A DNA stretch of 21,422 bases from an uncultured Muribaculaceae bacterium (GCA_905209725.1 CAJLTZ010000040.1:1-21422), one strand, 5' to 3'. Positions 1 to 9,600 are shown, numbered from the stretch's first letter. Made by a program: numbers and translations. Notes: generated by a model from the letters alone, not told the origin.

Positions 1-79
1 TATGCAGACTTTTTGCTTAAAAATATGCCATGCACCGGAAAAATCCGATGACCCGTAATTTGCCTGTAGAAAATAAGAA

Positions 80-121
80 AAGCGGCTTAACTCGGTGCTT
101 ATCACTTTGTTAAGTCGCTTT
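80..121 (-). terminator. Intrinsic terminator of the tRNA-Pro/tRNA-Leu unit
   Basis: Arms 80-91 and 109-120 pair over 12 bp with one mismatch around a loop of about 17 nt. Read on the minus strand, the hairpin is followed by CTTTTCTTATTTTC, a U-rich tail. It lies just past the 3' end of tRNA-Leu, where this transcript should end. Confidence 0.75.
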
Positions 122-126
122 CGCTG

Positions 127-207
127 TGCCCAGAACAGGACTCGAACCTGCACGCCTCGCAGCACTCGCACCTGAAACGAGCGCGTCTACCATTCCGCCA
201 CCTGGGC
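127..207 (-). tRNA. tRNA-Leu (anticodon CAG)
   Basis: The minus strand folds as a class II tRNA. The 7-bp acceptor stem pairs GCCCAGG (207-201) with TCTGGGC and is followed by discriminator A at 127. The anticodon stem CTCGT/GCGAG encloses loop TTCAGGT, giving anticodon CAG. A variable arm follows, and a T arm contains GTTCGAGTC. The long variable arm and A73 fit leucine. CCA is not encoded. It is the second tRNA of a minus-strand unit, 85 nt after tRNA-Pro. Confidence 0.96.
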
Positions 208-292
208 TCTGTTTTGCCTTTGCTTGCTTTTACTTGCTTCTGCTCGCTTGGCACTCATTAAATTCTTTCTCCGGGGGGAATCCCGGCGGTTG

Positions 293-367
293 TCGGGGTG
301 AAAGGATTCGAACCTTCGACCCCCTGGTCCCAAACCAGGTGCGCTAACCGGACTGCGCTACACCCCG
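293..367 (-). tRNA. tRNA-Pro (anticodon TGG)
   Basis: The minus strand gives a cloverleaf. The acceptor stem pairs CGGGGTG (367-361) with CACCCCG and is followed by A73 at 293. The anticodon stem CCTGG/CCAGG encloses TTTGGGA, giving anticodon TGG. The T arm contains GGTTCGAATCC. CCA is not encoded. It starts about 10 nt after the -7 element of its promoter, so the 5' leader is very short. Confidence 0.97.
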
Positions 368-376
368 AATTGGTTG

Positions 377-408
377 CAAAGTTACGCCGTTTTTTCGATT
401 CCTGCAAA
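377..408 (-). promoter_or_regulatory. Bacteroidetes-type promoter of the tRNA-Pro/tRNA-Leu unit
   Basis: On the minus strand, TTTG (408-405), 20 nt and TAACTTTG (384-377) match the primary sigma factor consensus of this phylum (TTTG at -33, TAnnTTTG at -7). The expected start is near 373, about six bases before tRNA-Pro. Confidence 0.85.
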
Positions 409-483
409 TTTTTCGGGCGTATTTTTTAGGTTTCGCTCGATTTTTATAGGGATGTCGCTCCACGACTCTTCACGGCGGCGCGG

Positions 484-856
484 GAAAAGAAAGGGGCCGG
501 TCTTCGCGACCAGCCCGCTTCAGCAGTTAAAATTAGGTTGAATCAAATCGTCATATTCCTTAAGAATAGAACAATGTTTTTGAATCCATCTTGACGATCT
601 ATGCAAAATCGCCGTTATCCGCATTTATTCTATTTTAACAATCAATGTCATTCATCATAGCAGCAATTCTACTACTTATGGATTCATTAAGCCTTTTCTT
701 AGGATATTGATTTTTGCTATTTTTCGACCTCTAAAACGCTCGGCATTCCCCTTTTTTACAGGGGATGCCTCACGCTTTATGGACAACTGTCATTTTAATT
801 AGAACCCGGCTTGCCGAGAATTAGATTGTTAAGCAGCATTTCAAGCGGCTTAACAA
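484..856 (-). ncRNA. Candidate structured non-coding RNA, about 370 nt, family unknown
   Basis: There is no coding gene in 368-1044, yet this stretch looks like a complete minus-strand transcription unit. A perfect promoter (890-860) predicts a start near 856. A perfect 9-bp hairpin begins exactly there (arms 848-856 and 826-834). A small hairpin follows (805-818), then a strong one with arms 742-751 and 761-769 and one bulge, then an AT-rich stretch with only tiny reading frames. A G+C-rich hairpin (494-516) with a U-rich tail closes the unit. The signature bases of RNase P RNA (GAGGAAAGTCC), tmRNA and SRP RNA are absent, and I do not recognise a family. It is AT-rich compared with the neighbouring genes. 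It could instead be decayed sequence with a surviving promoter and terminator. Confidence 0.5.
494..516 (-). terminator. Intrinsic terminator closing the candidate RNA
   Basis: Arms 494-502 and 508-516 form a 9-bp stem on the minus strand, where the one plus-strand mismatch becomes a G-U pair, with a 5-nt loop. The following minus-strand bases are CTTTCTTTTCCC. No protein gene lies immediately upstream, so it most likely ends the transcript predicted to start near 856. Confidence 0.65.
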
Positions 857-859
857 GTG

Positions 860-890
860 CAAAAGTATATAAAATTATCTTAACCGCAAA
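860..890 (-). promoter_or_regulatory. Bacteroidetes-type promoter with no annotated gene downstream
   Basis: On the minus strand, TTTG (890-887), 19 nt and TACTTTTG (867-860) match the TTTG / TAnnTTTG consensus exactly. The expected start, 855-857, coincides with the first base of a perfect hairpin. Confidence 0.75.
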
Positions 891-957
891 TTTTTGTTGA
901 ATATTTTTTTAAATATTTCATATAATTTTTTCATTTCCTTGATTTTATAAATCAAAG

Positions 958-1000
958 AATCGGGGTCTAAAATTGCATTATGCTATTTTAAACCCCGATT
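958..1000 (-). terminator. Terminator after the T9SS-protein cluster
   Basis: Arms AATCGGGGT (958-966) and ACCCCGATT (992-1000) pair perfectly and extend inward through a TAAAAT/ATTTTA block, giving about 16 pairs around an 11-nt loop. It lies 45 nt past the stop of the 745-aa gene. The minus-strand tail is only moderately T-rich (CTTTGATTTATAAA), and a second small palindrome follows at 939-955. Confidence 0.65.
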
Positions 1001-1044
1001 TATTATAGGTTTTGTAAATTTTAGGCTCTTACAGCTCCGTCAAT

Positions 1045-3282
1045 TTAGCGAATAATTATTTTTCGCCCTGCACGGATATAGACGCCTGCGGGAAGCCCTG
1101 AGAGAGATTTGCTGCGCAGCATGCGCCCATCGAGCGTATATATGGGTACATCTGTATCTGACAGCTCTTCACGGGGCATCACGATGCCAGCGGGAACGTC
1201 TCTGATGGCGATGGCGTCGAGGAGCACATTGAATCCGCCGTCGGAGATTCCGCGGAAGGCGATGCTGACGTCAGGTTTGCCGGCCACGGCCTTAAGCGGC
1301 AGCGACACTTCAGTCCAGCGGGTGTTGGCATTCTTCTGTAGGAAGAGTCCGTTTTCCACCGGTTCGAAAGTCTGGCCGCGGTCGAGTGAGTATTCCACCT
1401 GCAGGCCATCGTCGAAGATGAGGTCCTCGCTCTCCATGTTCAGATAATAGAACTGGAATGTGAGCACGGGGTTAGCGGCGTCGGCGAAGGTGATGAGTGG
1501 GGATGCGATGCGTCCCTCGGCCCCTTTGGCCATCGAGAAGCAGGGGAATATGAGCATTCCGTCGTCGTCGGCCGGGCCGGTGCCTGGGAATGAGGAGATG
1601 TAGTTGAGTTCCCATGCGCCACCCATTGCGAGCGACTGACTAATCCAGGGGGCTGTGGCGGGCACGCATCCTGCGAAGGATTCCACAAAGGGAAGATCAT
1701 ATGCCGGGCCGGTGTAGATACCTGCCGGTGCGGAGGGAAGGCCCTCGCCGGAGGGTGACACGGCACGCACGCGATAGTAGGGATATGCCTGCACGTCGAG
1801 AGGAATGCCGGCATCGATGAATTCGCATTTGGTGAGTCGTGAGGCCACGAGATCCTCCTCGGTGCCGGTGAGGTTGCGGGTCACGGTGTAGGTGATCTTG
1901 TCGGGTCGCAGGCCGAGGCCATTGACTCCCTTGGTGGGGGCGGTCCAGGTGAGACGAGGCACGCCGTCGCTGCCAAGCGCAACGCTGAGTCCCTGCGGAG
2001 CGAGCGGGAAGTCGTCGCCGCAGAAGGCAGCCACGTAAACAGGCACTGACGCACCGACTTCATTGGTGGCCACGATGCGGTAGGCATTGAATCCCGACAC
2101 GGCGTTTTCATCGGTAAATTCGAGTTGTTCGCCGGGTTTGGGACCGATGAAGGTATGGATGGCCTCGGCGTCGCGGCCACGATAGATGGCTACGGATTCG
2201 AGGCTCTCGAGCGGTTTGCCGTCGGCAGTGAGCGCGGGCGCCTTGAAGGAGATAGTGGCCCGGAGGCTGGCATCGGGGGCGCCATGGGCATCGATGTCGG
2301 TGGGTGCACCCGGTGCTCCGGCATTGGCCGTGAGGGGGAGCGACGCCATTGCGGAGAAACTCTCTGAGGCGGGGAACACATTAAGATATGCGGCATGGCC
2401 GTCTGTGGTGTCTACGCGATAGAGTGCGCCATTGCCTTCGGGGGTGACGGTGGCCCAGTAGAGGCAGCCATCGGCAGCGCTGAACTCGGCAGTCTGGTAG
2501 ATGCTATAGCCGTTCTGGGTGAATACCTTCACGCCTGTGTCGCCCACCTTGACGGAGGCGCCGGTGGCCTTGTTGACGGAATGCAGCGAGGCGTTGCCGG
2601 CCGCGTCGATGGCGATGCCATAAAGCTGGCCGGCCTGGTCGCAAGAGAGGGTATAGAATGGTAGCGACTCCGCCACTACTTTCACATCGCCATTGGCGGG
2701 GTCGATATTGGTAAGCACATCGGCCATTGCGGAGATGGCGAAGATTTTTCCCGACGTGGCATCAAAGGTCATGTCCATCGAGAGGGGGTCGGCCACCTGA
2801 AGGCTCTGGCGCTGGATGTTGCCGTTGGAGGGGTTGAGTTTCACCCAGTTTACGGCGGTGATGCCTCCTGAGGAGTTTACGGTCCAGTCGGCGTAATCAA
2901 AGGAGTAGGGAGCGGTAAGGGTTCCTGCGAAACCGTTTGCATCGCCGGAAAGGGTATACATCGACTCGGGTTCGGGTGAGAAACCGGCCTTGAATCGGCA
3001 GAAGGATGGTCCGTAGCCGGCGGAATGATATGTGCGTATGGCATAGAACCATGGGCGCGAGGCATCGGGAGTCTCGGCCCGGCGGGGTGCAACGGCCGCA
3101 CGCGGGCGCTCGGTGTAGGAGGGGTAGAAACCCGTGGGTACATACGTTTTTGCCTGTAATGCGGCGCGTGCCTGCGGCTTCAGCGTGCCGAGAGGCGCGT
3201 CTGCCCCACCATGCGGGGCTGCGGCGGCAGTGAAGGCCGCCGCAGCAGTAAGGGTAAGAATTAATGATCTGTTGTGTTTCAT
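1045..3282 (-). CDS. Secreted multidomain protein: propeller-like repeats, FnIII modules, MAM-like domain, T9SS tail (745 aa)
   Basis: Residues 1-22 are a signal peptide (MKHNRS, then an Ala/Leu-rich core). Residues about 80-315 hold repeated short blocks of the type LYGIAIDAAG and LYWATVTPEG, typical of a beta-propeller. Residues about 325-425 and 426-525 are two fibronectin type III-like modules. Residues about 529-695 form a MAM-like jelly roll opening with LPFVESFA and ending in LLDAIAIRD. The last 35 residues (IYTLDGR, AGVYI, KIIIR) fit a type-A T9SS sorting tail, so export and surface attachment or release are expected. The start follows the preceding gene by 36 nt, suggesting one operon. 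It resembles both neighbours but lacks their CARDB-like and last jelly-roll parts. No catalytic residues are recognisable; a binding, adhesion or scaffolding role is only a guess. Confidence 0.88.
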   Translation of the reverse strand: MKHNRSLILTLTAAAAFTAAAAPHGGADAPLGTLKPQARAALQAKTYVPTGFYPSYTERPRAAVAPRRAETPDASRPWFYAIRTYHSAGYGPSFCRFKAGFSPEPESMYTLSGDANGFAGTLTAPYSFDYADWTVNSSGGITAVNWVKLNPSNGNIQRQSLQVADPLSMDMTFDATSGKIFAISAMADVLTNIDPANGDVKVVAESLPFYTLSCDQAGQLYGIAIDAAGNASLHSVNKATGASVKVGDTGVKVFTQNGYSIYQTAEFSAADGCLYWATVTPEGNGALYRVDTTDGHAAYLNVFPASESFSAMASLPLTANAGAPGAPTDIDAHGAPDASLRATISFKAPALTADGKPLESLESVAIYRGRDAEAIHTFIGPKPGEQLEFTDENAVSGFNAYRIVATNEVGASVPVYVAAFCGDDFPLAPQGLSVALGSDGVPRLTWTAPTKGVNGLGLRPDKITYTVTRNLTGTEEDLVASRLTKCEFIDAGIPLDVQAYPYYRVRAVSPSGEGLPSAPAGIYTGPAYDLPFVESFAGCVPATAPWISQSLAMGGAWELNYISSFPGTGPADDDGMLIFPCFSMAKGAEGRIASPLITFADAANPVLTFQFYYLNMESEDLIFDDGLQVEYSLDRGQTFEPVENGLFLQKNANTRWTEVSLPLKAVAGKPDVSIAFRGISDGGFNVLLDAIAIRDVPAGIVMPREELSDTDVPIYTLDGRMLRSKSLSGLPAGVYIRAGRKIIIR

Positions 3283-3318
3283 AAGTGTCGAAATTTACAA
3301 CCACTCAGAATGCAATAA

Positions 3319-6300
3319 TCAGCGAACCACAACTTTGAATCTGCGGCTCTCAACACTTACGATGTAGACGCCCTGGGCATCCATCGGGATGCTGATCAGG
3401 TCGGCGTCGGCATCGAGGGATGCCTTCATGAGTCCGGAAGCATTGTATACGGATACATGCATGTCCTGGGCTCCTGCCACGAAGATGTCGCCACCATTGG
3501 CGTATACTGCCACACCTGCTGCATCCACAGCACTGATGCCCACAGTCTTGTGCACATAGGCGCCCGACTTGGAGGATTCTCCGTCGGGATATACAGCGGT
3601 CACGGTGTAGTTGTGTTCGCCGGCCTCTGGCTCAAACTGATAGCTGCGTTCCTTGGCGGGAATCACCTCTTTGTTCACCTTATGGTCGTCGCAGTAGACA
3701 TTGAAACCGAGCAGGCCGAGTTCAGCGGCGTCGGGTACTGCGCGCTGGTATGTCACGTCGTCCACGAGGAAGGCGAGTCCATCCTGCGAGGTGTGGCGCA
3801 GGGCGAAGCGCTTGCCGCCTGCGGGCACGGAGTAGGAGTATTTCTTCCATTCGGAGCCTACGGAATAGTTGATGTCGCCGCCATCGGGACAGCCCTGATA
3901 GTCGTCGGGCTGTGAAGCGGAGGCCGACATGCTATAGAATGCCTGCATCGACTCATTGTAGCCTTCGCGCACAGAGCGAGCCCAGAAGGAGATCTGCTGC
4001 TGATTGCCGCTCAGCGGTGGGAACACGAGCCAGTCGTCGGAAGCGGCCGGGTCGGCGCCGTTCATGGCCTGTGGGCTCAGAAGCATTGTGGTGCCGGAAT
4101 GTGTATGCCAGAATTTCTTTATCTCTTCGGGGTCGAGACCATTTATGAAAGCAGGGGCAAACACCTGATAGGCCATCTTCTCGCATTTGTTGTCGTAGAC
4201 CACTCCATTGAGACCCCAAGTGATGCGGCCGTCATTGTCGAAACTTGTGAAGTCTCCGAAGGAATCAATAGTGAAAGGATCATAGTTTTCGAACCCATCC
4301 TCCTCGATGAGTGCTTCCGGCTCGATGTAGGAGGGTTTCATCCATTTAAGGGTAAGTCCAAGGTCATTGGCTTCACCGGTAATTGTGCCTACGCCGGGAA
4401 GTAGCGGAGAGGTAACTGTGATTTCAAATTCATCGGTATCATTGTTGCCGGTCTCCTGGTCGGAGTTGCATACGATTCTTGCCTGGAGTTTGGCTTTGCC
4501 TTCAGTGTTGGCTGCAGGCTCGAAAGTGAAGCGATGCACTGCGGTTCGGCCGGGAGCTACCTCGACACCATATTCCGATGCAATCACGACACCATCCTTG
4601 AGGAGTTTCACCTTATAGTCGTTCATGGTGAAACCTCCGGCATTCTTGTATGTCATGGCAATTGTGGCCTTATCTCCGATGCGCACTCGGGCAGGAGCGG
4701 ATATTGAGAGAGCCTGGAGGTCGTATGCTGTGCGCTCCTCAATGCGGAGGTTGTCAACATAAGTTGCGCCGCCACCGGTGCCGTGTCCAAGGAGAGCCAC
4801 CTGCACGCGTCCCTTGCCTGCAAACTGATAGAGAGGCACTTCGCAGAGCACCCAGCCCGGCTTGTCGGAATATGTGTGGAACTCGAATCCTTCCACGGGG
4901 GTAAAGGCACCATTATCCACGCTTCCCTCCACAGTTACAAAGTTGTCATGAGCCATTCCGGCAGGGGCTGTGGTCGGGTCGATCACGTCATAGTTGTTCT
5001 GATGCACATAGAATGTGAGCACAGGATTAAGCATCTTGGAGAAATCCAAGGCGGGGAATATGAGGCGTCCGGTGGCCTCTTTGCCGGCACGTCCTGCCGA
5101 TTCAGAATTAAAGTGGGCGAAACCCTTGTCGGCATCCTGCGAAGTGATGGAGAATGGTATTTCGAGTTCTTCATCATCCGGGTCATAGTTGGTACCTTCG
5201 CGTTTTTCGATAAGATCCCAGGCAGGCATAATGCTGCTCATGGGGTCCGCTTCGGCCACTTCCTGACGCCAGGGAGATGTGGCATAATTGCAGTTGGCGA
5301 ATGATTCGGCAAATGGCAGTTGGAGCGAGGGGCCGCAGTTGATTGTAGGCGACACAGCGGATTCGCCGGCGCCGCCTCTGCTTACGGGAGTCACCTCATA
5401 TCTCACATTTATCTGCTTGGAAAGGTCAAGGTCGCTTACAGTAAGTTCGGTGCCCTTGACGCGGGGCAGCAGTTTTGCCTCATCGCCTATATACTGCTTC
5501 ACGTCATAATTGAGAGCGGCATAATCCACGAAACCGCCGTGCTGCGCGGAAACGGGGGCGGTCCAGTTAAGTTTGATCTTTCCGTCAGTGAGTGTTGCGG
5601 TAAGAGCAGTGGGAGCGGAGGTGATATCCTCGCCGATCCACGCAGATGCAGTGGCCGGAGCACCCGGACCTGCCGTATTCTCGGCAAGCACGGTATAGGT
5701 GGTCATTCCTGCGGGCGCTTCGTTGTCTGTTATTGTATAAGGCTTGCCGGGTTCAAGAGAAGCGCTTGTATGGAAGGGTGTGTCGCTTGTGCCGCGGAAA
5801 GCCTTGATTGTCACGTTCCCGGAAAGGGCTGCGTTCTCGGCATTGAGCGCGGGAGTGGTGAGAGAGATAGTAGCGGAGAGGGCGGCATTTTGGCCGGGGG
5901 TTACTGTGAGATCCGACACTGCGCCCGGAGCCGTGGCCTTCTGCAGGGCTGTGAGTGAGAATTCCTTGAAGCGGAGTTCGCCATAACCGATGTCGCTCTT
6001 CTGTCCATAGGAATGTAGAGCAAGACGGTAAGTGCCGGAAGCGGGCGCTGTAAAGGTCACACCCTGCAGGGGAAGCAGGTCAGTCTGGCCATATTTTGTG
6101 CGGTCCTTGCTTGTGCTCCAGTCGGCCTCAGGTTTCAGATCGCCGAGCTTCACATCGGAAGAGGCGGGAGTGGTAGCGCTGCCTGTGCAGAGGAGAATCT
6201 CCATCGGACGTTTCTTGGCGGCGCTTTCATTTGCATATATCCACAATTCCACCTGATACTGCGTGCCCCCTTCGAGGGTGAATGTCGGGGAATAGAGATA

Positions 6301-6558
6301 ATCATTCGATTCTGTTTTTGAAGAAAACATCTTGTTCAGCCAGTGCGCGTCATTGTAGCTGCCTACATAATGCTGCCAGCCACAGGCATCGTTATTGGCG
6401 TCGTAAGGTGTCCATGTCTCGCATTTGTTGGCGCAATCCTTAGCCAATGTGGCGTTATGATAGAAATCCACATGGTAAGGGATATCGGCCGCAGAAGCCG
6501 TGGCTACGGTTGCGGCAAACGATATGGCAAGTGGTAAAAATTTGTGGTAATTTTTCAT
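3319..6558 (-). CDS. Secreted multidomain protein: choice-of-anchor-J-like, FnIII, MAM-like and CARDB modules, T9SS tail (about 1079 aa)
   Basis: I chose the ATG at 6558 (MKNYHKF) because it gives a standard signal peptide with cleavage near ATASA; an in-frame ATG at 6567 adds three residues. From the longer start, residues about 27-207 are a jelly-roll module, and about 212-312 and 313-412 are fibronectin type III-like. A MAM-like domain at about 417-612 opens with LPFAESFA. A CARDB-like module spans about 614-720, with GxNDTDEF near its end. A choice-of-anchor-J / cleaved-adhesin-like domain spans about 757-943 (DGFENYDPF, SDDWLVFPPL, FLVDDVTY). A final FnIII-like piece and a T9SS type-A tail (GVYIVSV, KVVVR) complete the protein. 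No propeller is present. It follows the 1523-aa gene after about 100 nt and precedes the 745-aa gene by 36 nt. Substrate or ligand is unknown. Confidence 0.88.
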   Translation of the reverse strand: MKNYHKFLPLAISFAATVATASAADIPYHVDFYHNATLAKDCANKCETWTPYDANNDACGWQHYVGSYNDAHWLNKMFSSKTESNDYLYSPTFTLEGGTQYQVELWIYANESAAKKRPMEILLCTGSATTPASSDVKLGDLKPEADWSTSKDRTKYGQTDLLPLQGVTFTAPASGTYRLALHSYGQKSDIGYGELRFKEFSLTALQKATAPGAVSDLTVTPGQNAALSATISLTTPALNAENAALSGNVTIKAFRGTSDTPFHTSASLEPGKPYTITDNEAPAGMTTYTVLAENTAGPGAPATASAWIGEDITSAPTALTATLTDGKIKLNWTAPVSAQHGGFVDYAALNYDVKQYIGDEAKLLPRVKGTELTVSDLDLSKQINVRYEVTPVSRGGAGESAVSPTINCGPSLQLPFAESFANCNYATSPWRQEVAEADPMSSIMPAWDLIEKREGTNYDPDDEELEIPFSITSQDADKGFAHFNSESAGRAGKEATGRLIFPALDFSKMLNPVLTFYVHQNNYDVIDPTTAPAGMAHDNFVTVEGSVDNGAFTPVEGFEFHTYSDKPGWVLCEVPLYQFAGKGRVQVALLGHGTGGGATYVDNLRIEERTAYDLQALSISAPARVRIGDKATIAMTYKNAGGFTMNDYKVKLLKDGVVIASEYGVEVAPGRTAVHRFTFEPAANTEGKAKLQARIVCNSDQETGNNDTDEFEITVTSPLLPGVGTITGEANDLGLTLKWMKPSYIEPEALIEEDGFENYDPFTIDSFGDFTSFDNDGRITWGLNGVVYDNKCEKMAYQVFAPAFINGLDPEEIKKFWHTHSGTTMLLSPQAMNGADPAASDDWLVFPPLSGNQQQISFWARSVREGYNESMQAFYSMSASASQPDDYQGCPDGGDINYSVGSEWKKYSYSVPAGGKRFALRHTSQDGLAFLVDDVTYQRAVPDAAELGLLGFNVYCDDHKVNKEVIPAKERSYQFEPEAGEHNYTVTAVYPDGESSKSGAYVHKTVGISAVDAAGVAVYANGGDIFVAGAQDMHVSVYNASGLMKASLDADADLISIPMDAQGVYIVSVESRRFKVVVR

Positions 6559-6668
6559 AATTGCCATAAATTAAGTGAATAAACAAGAAAATAAATCACA
6601 ATATTGTAAAAAAATGAAGAGGTCGAACCGTGATGAACACTGGTCCGGCCTCCTGGAGGGGTCTGATA

Positions 6669-9600
6669 TTATTTCACGATTACCTTGCGTGCTTTGCCCT
6701 GACGCAGTTCGATGTATACACCGGGCTGGAGAGGACGCTGTGCGCGGAAACCGGCCAGCGTGAAGTATTCTGCGTCGGCGGCATCGGCGGCAATCTGATC
6801 CACGGCGCCAGTGCCTATCACTACCACAGCCTTATCGGAAGCGGGAGCGGTGCGTGTGCCGTAAAGGGCGCGGATGTCGTAGGTGTAGGTGCCGTCTGGC
6901 AGCGAGCGGTCGGTGAAGGTGGTCACATCCACTCCGGTCTCGCCCACCTTGAGGCCGTCGCGATAGATGGCATAGCCTGTGTGGGGCACGAGCGATTCGA
7001 CAGCCTTGGCCACATAGGTGAGGTCGTCGATCATCAGGCAGAAGCCATCGGTGCTTGTGCAGTGGATGGCGAAGTAGCGGGCGTTGGCGGGAAGGTCGAT
7101 CTCATATTTCTTCCATTCCTTGTCGGTGGCTACGGCATCGCCCACGGTGCGGAACGAACCGATGTTGGTGTCGGAGGTGGAATAGAGAATCTCGAAGGTG
7201 TCCTTGCCCTGCATGTAGTCGCCCGACTTGGCATAGAATGTCACTTTCTGGTTGCCGAACACTTCGGGAGAAATGAACCAGTCGTCGTTTGCCTTCTCGG
7301 CGGCTCCCCATGCGCAGAGCACTTGCTCCCCGCCATGAGGATTAAAGGCATCATAGCCAAAGAGGGGATCGTTCACGATGTTGATGCCGAGCATCACGGG
7401 ATTGAACACCATGAATGCCTGCGGGTCGCCAGCGTGGTCGAAGTAGATGTCGCGGAAGCAATAACTCAGGCTCTTGTCGTTGTCCACGAGGGTATAGTCC
7501 TCGATATTGTTGATGGAGAAGGGAGTGTAGTCCTCGAAGCCCTCTTCATAGTGACGTGCTTCGGGAGCACCCCATTCGAGGGTGACGTCATGGTCATTGA
7601 CGCTATGGCGCAGCGCGTAAACCTCGGGAAGGTCGGGCTCTACCACGCGGGTTGTCACCGTGTTGGAGAGGTTGTCGGCCTCTATCTCGTCCTCGTCCCA
7701 TTCCACTTTGGCCTGGAACTGCAGGTTCTTGTCGAGCTGGTCCATCGAGAATTCCACGGGGAAGTCGAACGAAGCGTATTCGCCGCTTTCAAGTGTCTTG
7801 GGCGAGTACTCATCAATCTTCTTGCCATCCTGGAGAAGCTGGATCTTGAAACCTGTGGCGGGGAGCGAACCTCGGTTGAAGAAGGTGGCAGTATATACGG
7901 CCTTCTTACCTACTTTCACCTTAGCCGGACCGGAGAGGGTGTAGAGCTGGATATCCTTCTGGATGTCGTTGGTGATGCGCACGATATCCACATTCACATT
8001 CTGCTGGCCGTCGGAGATGCCGTGGAAGGCAATCTTCACATAGGGCTGAGTCTTGTATTTGTCGAGCGGGAGGGCATATTTGAGCCAGCCCTTGCCGAGG
8101 TCGTCCACATAGATTGCAGTGTCAATAAGGGCCTCGTAGGTTCCGTCGGGAAGTTGCACTTCCGGTATGAGACGATCCTGATGCTGCTCTTCATAATATT
8201 CGTGTTCTTCGGAATAATTGTGATAGAAATAGAATGTGAGGAGTGGGCGGGAAAGGCCTGCGAGCGAAATCTTGGGGGATACTATTCTACTTTCATCACC
8301 GATGCGGCCAAGACCCGACTGGAAGCAGAGCATACCACCGTCAGAATCGGCGCTGGAGCAAAGGGGAGAATCGGAAGATGAGGAGAGTGTCCAGAGTTGC
8401 GTATTACCCTTGATTTTGTAAGTAACCCAGGGATTATTCTGGGAATAGGAATCGGCAAACGATTCTGCAAACGGTGCCGCATAGGGGTCGCCATAAACGA
8501 TGAAGTCGGTAACGGAGAAGTCGCTTCTACCAGTTTTCGAGACAGCGAATACTGCGTACCTCACGAAATACTGCATCTTCTCAGGGTCGAGTCCGGTGTC
8601 GGTATATTCGGTGCCTTTGAAGGAATTGTTGAGGAATTCAGCCGAATCGCCATCGCGATAGATGATGTAAGTGAGGGCTGCGGGATCGATATATCCGCCG
8701 TTCACTCCCTGAGTGGGAGCAGTCCAGGTGATCACCGGCTTTCCGGATGCGTCGGAAACAGAGATATTGGTGGGGGGCAGCGGAGTGTCAACGCCTACAA
8801 AGAGAGTGGCTTCAGCTTTCTGTCCGGCACTCTCACCGGCGAAGGCCACCACGCGGTAAGTGTTGAAGCCCGGAGCTGGGTCAGTGTCGGTCCATGTGAG
8901 GTCGGCACCCGGCTTGGGCGATGCGAAGGAATGGCATGCTTTCTGGGCGTTGCCGCGATAAACCTCGATCTTGCTTATTGTGCTGAGCGCTGTGCCTGCC
9001 ATTGTCTTCGAGGGAGCCTTGAAGGATACGGTGGCTGTCATCGCGCCCTGGGCGCCGGCTGTAGCTGTGAGATTCTCCACTGCTGCCGGAGCATTGTCGT
9101 CGGGCACTTCATCTACCATGATATCGGTGACGAAGAGGTAATATTTCTTCTTGCCCGACGTAATGTGGAAGCCGGCGTAATGGTTGCCGTCAGACTCAGC
9201 CGTGAAGTCCTGGGTGAATACCTGACGATCCTTGTGGGAGTACACCTTCGATGGAGTGATCACACGCTGCGAAGCCACATCATTTGCCGTGCCCACAGTC
9301 ACCTCGAGGTTCTCCTGGTCGCCACGGGTCCACATCGTGTAGGTGAGGCGATATCTCTTGCCCTTCTTGAGTTTCACCGGTGGGGTGATCACCCAGTCGT
9401 CCGCCGCATTCTCGGGATGATAGCCGTAAACCACCGAACGTTTTTCAGCCTCATCCTTGATTGAACGGAAGTCGTAACCGTACATCCACTGGCCCCACTG
9501 ATATTGAGTCTCCGCATCATGGTTGGCGTCGATGGTGGTGAAGAGTGCAAACTGCTCCGGGGTTGAGAGGTCCCATTTCACGGGGAGCGCCGAGCCGCCG

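Noticed and set aside
126..347. Open frame of 73 codons across the first two tRNAs
   Set aside because: It reads antisense through tRNA-Leu and tRNA-Pro; a typical false ORF over tRNA genes.
718..740. GTTTTAGAG on the minus strand, reminiscent of a type II CRISPR repeat or tracrRNA
   Set aside because: Only nine bases match, there is no repeat array, no anti-repeat partner and no cas gene in the window.
484..856. RNase P RNA, tmRNA or SRP RNA at the candidate RNA locus
   Set aside because: The length is near that of RNase P RNA, but its conserved core, the tmRNA acceptor-like ends and the SRP GGTC/GGAAG loop are all missing.
6630..8381. Plus-strand open frame of 583 codons antisense to the 1523-aa gene
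   Set aside because: It is a long shadow created by the C-rich third positions of the real minus-strand gene. It has no recognisable domain, an implausible His/Gly/Val composition and no promoter, while the opposite strand encodes clear domains, a signal peptide and a T9SS tail.
8397..9464. Plus-strand open frame of 355 codons antisense to the same gene
   Set aside because: Same reason: shadow composition with no domain, lying wholly inside a well-supported minus-strand coding region.
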